Below, piece by piece: positions 4,589-5,181 of a stretch of DNA of 5,181 nt. Position 1 is the stretch's first letter, and each line of letters opens with the position of its first letter. The position numbers were made by a program, and so were the translations under genes. The stretch comes from PVC group bacterium. GTDB taxonomy: Bacteria > Verrucomicrobiota > Kiritimatiellia > CAIKKV01 > PXCX01. The notes below the pieces were generated by a model. The model saw only the letters and a program-made list of their open reading frames with translations. It was not told the origin of the DNA and searched no databases. The stretch is taken from contig PWZG01000471.1 of assembly GCA_003567575.1 (NCBI GenBank), positions 1 through 5,181 of the forward strand. The letters are read 5' to 3'.

Positions 4589-4617
4589 AAGCTAGCAGAT
4601 TGCAGTGAAAACGTCAA
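4589..4617 (-). promoter_or_regulatory. Candidate promoter of the DRTGG/CBS-ATPase/PHP operon
   Basis: On the minus strand TTGACG (4617-4612; 5 of 6 to consensus) is followed after 17 bases by TAGCTT (4594-4589). TGC precedes the -10, so it has extended -10 character that may make up for a poor hexamer. The expected start is near 4582, about 110 bases ahead of the first gene. It lies back to back with a plus-strand promoter at 4675-4702. Confidence 0.5.
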
Positions 4618-4674
4618 ATACTGAGCGGCGAAGGGCAGCATATCACTTTCGTCGGTATTTCAGTGTCACGGCGC

Positions 4675-4702
4675 TTGATCCCTGCGCGATGTTGAGTATA
4701 AT
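4675..4702 (+). promoter_or_regulatory. Sigma70-type promoter with perfect -10, no clear gene downstream
   Basis: TTGATC (4675-4680), a 16-base spacer, and a perfect TATAAT (4697-4702). Transcription would start near 4709 and run through the repeat block towards the terminator-like hairpin at 5024-5059, without meeting a recognisable coding region. Confidence 0.45.
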
Positions 4703-4710
4703 GACGAATA

Positions 4711-4825
4711 ACGAAATACCCAAATACCCACGTGTCAAGGCGAAGCGCGTAGCGCGAAGACTGAAGCACGAAGGAATGACGAAATACCCAAATACCCAAG
4801 CACGAAGGAATGACGAAATACCCAA
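4711..4825 (+). repeat. ACGAAATACCCAA / AAGCACGAAGGAATG tandem repeat block
   Basis: A 28-base sequence starting AAGCACGAAGGAATGACG occurs identically at 4764-4791 and 4798-4825, a 34-base period. The linked 20-mer ACGAAATACCCAAATACCCA is present at 4711-4730 and 4779-4798, with the first 13 bases again at 4813-4825. Between the first and second copies is a GC-rich patch with GCGAAGCGCG and GCGCGAAG. All copies are in the same orientation. The spacing is too short and irregular for a CRISPR array. Confidence 0.8.
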
Positions 4826-5023
4826 GCTAAAAACAAGGAGACACGCCTTTGGCCAGACTGTTCGTCATTGCGGCTTCGGCCATTCGGGCTTCCGTTTACA
4901 CGCTTCCTTCTACGGCTCAGCTACGCAGGACAAGACGCCGCGACACGTTGTCGCTTACACGTCGTCGGTTGCGCTTCCGGGTTTTCTACCCGTGAACATT
5001 ATTCCCGCGGACGACGTTCATAC

Positions 5024-5059
5024 AAAACAGGACATTCCGCATGCGGGAAGGGCTGTTTT
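5024..5059. terminator. Bidirectional terminator-like hairpin
   Basis: AAAACAG (5024-5030) pairs with CTGTTTT (5053-5059). Inside lies the palindrome CCGCATGCGG (5037-5046), extended by TT/AA pairs around a bulged G. The A-run on one side and T-run on the other give a terminator shape on both strands, though the T-run is only four bases and an internal loop (GACA/GGG) weakens the stem. It would end transcription from the promoter at 4675-4702. Confidence 0.4.
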
Positions 5060-5062
5060 CGG

Positions 5063-5106
5063 TAAGCGTTCACGGTTCAAGGTTCACGGTTCACGGTTGA
5101 AGAAAA
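5063..5106 (+). repeat. Heptamer element B: four CAMGGTT units between conserved caps
   Basis: On the plus strand this reads TAAGCGTT, then CACGGTT, CAAGGTT, CACGGTT and CACGGTT, then GAAGAAAA, 44 bp in all. It is the second copy of the element at 3115-3179, in the opposite orientation, with three fewer heptamers and one base change in each cap. It follows the terminator-like hairpin by three bases. Confidence 0.85.
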
Positions 5107-5181
5107 GCGGCATATGACAATTTAATTGAGCATTTGAAGATATCAAAAGTGGTGGCAACCTTGGCCGGAAACAAACAAAAA

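Larger units (their letters stand above)
4618..5181. other. Gene-free repeat region at right end of window
   Basis: No protein family is recognisable on either strand. A plus-strand frame runs 4605-5117, but most of it is translated from repeat DNA: 4711-4825 (NDEIPKYP-like strings) and the heptamers at 5071-5098. The frame has no ribosome site. The region contains a plus-strand promoter (4675-4702), the 34-bp tandem repeat block, a terminator-like hairpin (5024-5059) and heptamer element B (5063-5106). In the last 75 bases nothing definite is seen. GTG GTG at 5149-5154 opens a frame to the end, without a convincing ribosome site. Confidence 0.65.

Noticed and set aside
4711..4825. CRISPR array
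   Set aside because: Repeats are separated by only a few bases, copies are few, and there are no spacers of 30-40 bases or cas genes.
4605..5117. Plus-strand 170-codon open frame
   Set aside because: It runs through the tandem block and the heptamer element, giving repetitive strings such as NDEIPK. It has no ribosome site and starts upstream of the predicted promoter. Open by composition, not by coding.
5149..5181. Start of a plus-strand gene at GTG GTG running off the end
   Set aside because: Only 11 codons are visible and no convincing ribosome site precedes them, so it cannot be supported.

Overview
The window reads as a piece of an anaerobic bacterial chromosome carrying eight protein genes in three transcription units, separated by gene-free stretches full of short-period repeats. 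An anaerobe is suggested by a superoxide reductase (desulfoferrodoxin-type) gene next to a single-cluster ferredoxin, and by a DRTGG / CBS-ATPase / DRTGG / PHP cluster of the kind found beside bifurcating [FeFe]-hydrogenase genes in many anaerobes. The style of the intergenic repeats recalls Kiritimatiellota/Lentisphaerota or Desulfobacterota genomes. That taxonomic guess rests on memory only and is weak.

Layout. Positions 1-545 hold no convincing gene. They contain CACCCGA-type heptamer arrays, two long imperfect inverted repeats built from related 12-13 bp units, and a terminator-like hairpin. Positions 546-1181 (minus) are a two-gene operon, ferredoxin then superoxide reductase, with a good sigma70-type promoter at 1271-1299 and a perfect 8-bp inverted repeat just downstream of its -10 box. 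Positions 1300-1600 are the divergent control region of the next gene. It holds a strong plus-strand promoter (1392-1420), a GC-rich leader hairpin (1443-1482) and a possible 29-codon leader ORF (1505-1594). Positions 1601-1978 (plus) encode a DgkA-family membrane lipid kinase.

Positions 2030-4470 (minus, convergent with the kinase) are a four-gene operon: DRTGG protein 1, a CBS-pair protein fused to an anti-sigma-type ATPase domain, DRTGG protein 2, and a PHP-family phosphoesterase. It has a plausible promoter at 4589-4617. A 65-bp heptamer-repeat element sits between the second and third genes of this operon. Positions 4618-5181 are again gene-free. They carry a good plus-strand promoter, a tandem repeat block, a terminator-like hairpin, and a second inverted, shorter copy of the same heptamer element.

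How the genes work together. Ferredoxin is a likely electron carrier, and superoxide reductase detoxifies superoxide without producing oxygen. The four-gene operon looks like a sensing/regulatory module: CBS domains usually bind adenine nucleotides, the ATPase domain resembles RsbW/SpoIIAB, DRTGG domains occur in Pta and HPr-kinase-related proteins, and the PHP protein is a probable metal-dependent phosphoesterase. No hydrogenase or NuoE/F-like enzyme gene lies in the window, so the module's target is not visible here. The most distinctive non-coding finding is the two-copy heptamer element with conserved 8-bp caps and a variable number of units.
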